DNA of 64,000 nt from Candidatus Limnocylindrales bacterium (GTDB taxonomy: Bacteria > Desulfobacterota > Binatia > UBA1149 > CAITLU01), in the NCBI GenBank assembly GCA_035626395.1, contig DASPNR010000044.1:124001-188000 (forward strand), read 5' to 3'. Shown one piece after another: positions 61,618 to 64,000 of the stretch. Positions within the stretch are counted from its first letter, which is position 1. Each line of letters starts with the position of its first letter. Below the pieces are notes generated by a model that ran no database searches, was not told the origin of the DNA, and saw only the letters and a list, made by a program, of their open reading frames with translations. The position numbers and the translations under genes were made by a program.

Positions 61618-61823
61618 GGGGTGCACTCCTTTGCGGCGCGTGTCCGCTGCTGAGGAAGGGAAAGGCCGGCTCCAGTGTTGCGGGGTACGAGGACGCTCAA
61701 CAAGAGGCCGCGAGCGAAACCGCCGGCGCCGACGTTCCCCCTTTCGGTCCCAATCGCACGAATTCGACGCGCACTACGGCCTGCGTTCTTTGCCGCCGGT
61801 CCGTTTCGTGACGTAGTGGACGC

Positions 61824-62813
61824 ATGTCCGGAAAAGTCGTCGTGATCACCGGAGCATCGAGCGGCCTCGGGCGAGAGGCTGCGGTGCAGTTCGCGGCCAA
61901 GGGTTGGCGTACGGTTCTGGCGGCGCGCCGGGGCGACAGCCTCGAAGAGACGGCGCAGATGTGCCGCGAGGCCGGCGGCGACGCGCTCGCCGTCGTCACC
62001 GACGTTTCGGTGGAGCAGGACGTGCAGCGGCTGGCGCAGGCCGCGCTGGACCGCTTCGGCAGCATCGACGTATGGGTCAACAACGCCGGCGTCACGCACT
62101 TCGCCGCGCTGGATGAGGGCCCGTTCGACGAGCACCGGCGCGTGATCGAGATCAACCTGTTCGGGGCGATCTACGGCGTGCGTGCGGTCCTGCCGGTCTT
62201 TCGCAGGCAGCGCCGCGGCGTGCTCATCAATGTCGGCTCGATCCTGAGCCTGATCGGGCAGCCCGCGGTCCCCTCCTACGTCATCAGCAAGTTCGCGCTT
62301 CGTGGTCTGTCGGAGGCGCTGCGGCCGACGGTCGCCGACGAGCCCGACATTCACATCTGCACGCTGCTTCCCTACGCGATCGACACGCCGCATTTCCAGT
62401 CGGGCGCCAACAAGGTGGGCGCGCAGGCGCATGCGATGCCGCCCGTGCAGGCGCCCGAGGACGTGGCGGCCGCTCTCGTCGATCTGGCCGAACGACCCCG
62501 CCGCGAGCGCCTGGTGCCCGAGATCGCCAATTTCGGTCTGGCGCTGCACTGGCTGCTGCCCGAGACCACCGAGCAGTTGATCCTGCACGCGATCCGGCGC
62601 TGGCACTTCAGCGAGCAGCCCGAGCACGATGCACACGGCAACCTGTACGAGCCGTCGGCCGAGCACGGCAGCGTCCGTGGAACGCGTCCGCCGCAGATCA
62701 GCACGCTCGGTTTCGCCGCCTGGGCCGCCGGCGAGATGGTCAAGATCCAGGCCGGCGCGGCGCTCGAGCGCGTTCGCTCGCTCGTGGGTATGCCAAAGAA
62801 CGGTCGCTCCTAG
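61824..62813 (+). CDS. Short-chain dehydrogenase/reductase with C-terminal extension
   Basis: The 329-residue protein begins MSGKVVVITGASSGLGREAA. The SDR motifs are TGASSGLG, AARRGDS (NADP-type Arg), VWVNNAGVTHF, NVGSILSLIG and YVISKFALRG. The last 80 residues (HAIRRWHFSEQPEHDAHGNL and QISTLGFAAWAAGEMVKIQA) are an extension beyond the usual fold, of a kind I associate with large SDRs of mycobacterial and deltaproteobacterial genomes. Substrate unknown. It is divergent from the cytochrome gene and converges on the hydrolase. Confidence 0.9.
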   Translation: MSGKVVVITGASSGLGREAAVQFAAKGWRTVLAARRGDSLEETAQMCREAGGDALAVVTDVSVEQDVQRLAQAALDRFGSIDVWVNNAGVTHFAALDEGPFDEHRRVIEINLFGAIYGVRAVLPVFRRQRRGVLINVGSILSLIGQPAVPSYVISKFALRGLSEALRPTVADEPDIHICTLLPYAIDTPHFQSGANKVGAQAHAMPPVQAPEDVAAALVDLAERPRRERLVPEIANFGLALHWLLPETTEQLILHAIRRWHFSEQPEHDAHGNLYEPSAEHGSVRGTRPPQISTLGFAAWAAGEMVKIQAGAALERVRSLVGMPKNGRS

Positions 62814-62822
62814 AGGAGCAGG

Positions 62823-63755
62823 TCAGCGCGTCCCCAACGCCCGATCGAGGAACGCAACGATGCGCGCGGCGTAGGGCTCGGGCGCGTACATGTACGACTT
62901 GATGTGCGTATCGAACGGGCTCGGCTCGCTCTGTCCCACATCCGTCACCCACAGCTCGGAGCCGGGCGCTGCCGCCGCCAGCCGCCGGGCATGCTCGACC
63001 GGCACGATCGAATCGCGCCGGTCGTGCACGATCAGCAGGGGACGCGGAGGGATCCGAGCTACGACATCGATCGCCCTGCCCGCTCCGAGCTTCATTCCGT
63101 GAATGGCATCGGCGGTCCACAGCAGCGGGCTCGACAGCCAGGGCGGAATGCCGATCACCGCATGGACGAAGCCGCTGACGATGGCGCGGCTGTCGGCGAA
63201 CGCGCTGTCGCTGACGACGGCCGCGATACGAGGATCTCGCGCCGCTGCGTAGATGGCTGCGGACCCCCCCATGGAAAATCCGATCACCGCCACCCGCGCA
63301 GAGCCGCCGCGCGTCTCGAGAAAATCGACAGCACCGATGACATCGTCGGATTCATGCAGCCCGAAGCTGATTCGGCCATCGGGCGAGGCGTCCGATTCGC
63401 CGAAATTGCGCAGGTCCGGTGCCAGCACCTGATAGCCGGCGCCGACGAGATCGCGCATCAGCTCGAGGCCGTTTCCGAACGGCAGCGAGCGGTTGTCCTC
63501 GCCGCCACCGTGCACGAACACGACACTGGCCTTGGCGCCCGCCAACGGCATCAGCCATGCGCGCAGGACGAGCGGCAGATCGGGCGGCGAGAAAGTCACC
63601 TGTTCGAAAGGCAGGCCCACATCCGCCGGGGTCCTTGCAGGAAGCAGGCGCGGATTCGGCCTCAGGAACAGCGGCGCAGCAAGTGTGCCGGCAACGAGCA
63701 CGATGAACATCGCGGCCAGGCGCCGCGCCCATCGCCGCCTGCGAACGGGCTCCAC
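62823..63755 (-). CDS. Alpha/beta hydrolase with an N-terminal membrane anchor
   Basis: The 310-residue protein starts at a GTG at 63755. The first 30 residues (RRRRWARRLAAMFIVLVAGT) form a basic segment and a membrane helix. The hydrolase domain has VVFVHGGGEDNRSLPFGNGL (oxyanion hole), AVIGFSMGGSAAIYAA with the nucleophile Ser, LLIVHDRRDSIVPVEHA with the acid, and a probable His in DTHIKS. It should face the periplasm and cleave an ester or amide. A longer frame to 63914 overlaps the DUF427 gene. Confidence 0.88.
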   Translation of the reverse strand: MEPVRRRRWARRLAAMFIVLVAGTLAAPLFLRPNPRLLPARTPADVGLPFEQVTFSPPDLPLVLRAWLMPLAGAKASVVFVHGGGEDNRSLPFGNGLELMRDLVGAGYQVLAPDLRNFGESDASPDGRISFGLHESDDVIGAVDFLETRGGSARVAVIGFSMGGSAAIYAAARDPRIAAVVSDSAFADSRAIVSGFVHAVIGIPPWLSSPLLWTADAIHGMKLGAGRAIDVVARIPPRPLLIVHDRRDSIVPVEHARRLAAAAPGSELWVTDVGQSEPSPFDTHIKSYMYAPEPYAARIVAFLDRALGTR

Positions 63756-63760
63756 GTGCG

Positions 63761-64000
63761 CTACTCGACCACCTGCACGCCCTTCCAGAATGCCACGCGC
63801 CCCTTGATCTGCGCCGCGGCCGGCTTCGGATCGGCGTAGTACCAGACGGCATCCGCGTTCTCCCTGCCGGCGACCTTCAGCGTGTAGTAGCTGGCCGTGC
63901 CCTTCCACGAGCACACACTGGTCGTTGCGCTGCCGACGATCAGATCGCGCCGCAGCGACGACTCCGGAAAGTAGTGGTTGCCTTCGACCACGACCGTATC
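63761..64000 (-). CDS. DUF427 protein, 5' truncated by the window edge
   Basis: The visible 79 residues begin TVVVEGNHYFPESSLRRDLI and contain SVCSWKGTASYYTLKVAGRE and WYYADPKPAAAQIKGRVAFW. These match the DUF427 family, whose members are about 90-120 residues. The frame is open to the end of the window, so the true start lies outside; a GTG at 63991 is internal. The function of the family is not established. It precedes the hydrolase gene on the same strand with a 5-base gap, and the two are probably co-transcribed. Confidence 0.85.
   Translation of the reverse strand, partial: DTVVVEGNHYFPESSLRRDLIVGSATTSVCSWKGTASYYTLKVAGRENADAVWYYADPKPAAAQIKGRVAFWKGVQVVE

Overview
The window is GC-rich, densely packed chromosomal DNA from a Gram-negative bacterium. 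By gene style it looks like a member of the former Deltaproteobacteria or a related uncultured lineage such as Binatota. This rests on recognised protein types and not on a marker-gene phylogeny. The pointers are secreted Cys-rich proteins with DUF4215-type repeats, paired acyl-CoA dehydrogenases, KshA-like Rieske and FadD17-like proteins, LL-diaminopimelate aminotransferase, and a prkA-yhbH-spoVR operon. Three tRNA genes are present (Glu-TTC, Lys-TTT, Glu-CTC). I saw no rRNA, CRISPR array or convincing riboswitch.

Layout. 1-8.2 kb: a 5'-truncated sulfatase-fold membrane enzyme, two tandem acyl-CoA dehydrogenases that look like a heteromeric pair, a winged-helix/DUF5985/DUF5985 cassette, and an ArsR regulator divergent from a TauD-like dioxygenase and a membrane protein. 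8.4-13.2 kb: an exported pentapeptide-repeat protein, then a decayed serine-recombinase element with several frameshifts and a nonsense codon, whose last ORF runs into tRNA-Glu. 13.4-20.2 kb: an EVE-domain protein, a protein-lysine-type methyltransferase, a fatty-acid desaturase with its ferredoxin-reductase partner behind three tandem palindromic operators, an SDR plus KshA-like Rieske oxygenase, and a phosphotriesterase-like hydrolase. 20-31.4 kb: a mix of small metabolic, redox and signalling genes, including dapL, a FIST protein, an SDR, a nitroreductase, an Rcp1-like response regulator and a REC-histidine kinase.

31.5-41.4 kb: a large secreted Cys-rich protein, a FadD17-like acyl-CoA synthetase, a PAS histidine kinase, an aldehyde dehydrogenase, and a secreted protein carrying a complete lysyl-oxidase active site fused to a P-domain. 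41.6-50.5 kb: aconitase converging on gltX, then the prkA-yhbH-spoVR operon. 50.6-64 kb: ispF, an NtrB/NtrC-like pair translationally coupled to thiE, a carboxymuconolactone-decarboxylase-like gene divergent from an HxlR regulator across a large palindrome, a class III adenylate cyclase, threonine aldolase, an outer-membrane barrel, dnaB, a diheme cytochrome peroxidase-like protein, an SDR, an alpha/beta hydrolase and a truncated DUF427 gene.

A possible theme is catabolism of steroid- or isoprenoid-like lipids. The FadD17-like ligase, heteromeric-type acyl-CoA dehydrogenases, KshA-like oxygenase and a sequence fitting the KstR-box pattern all point that way, but they are dispersed and the link is inferred. 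The most unusual items are the bacterial lysyl-oxidase fusion, the triple operator before the desaturase operon, the 46-bp palindrome between HxlR and its neighbour, and the SEC-C protein with His-rich repeats.
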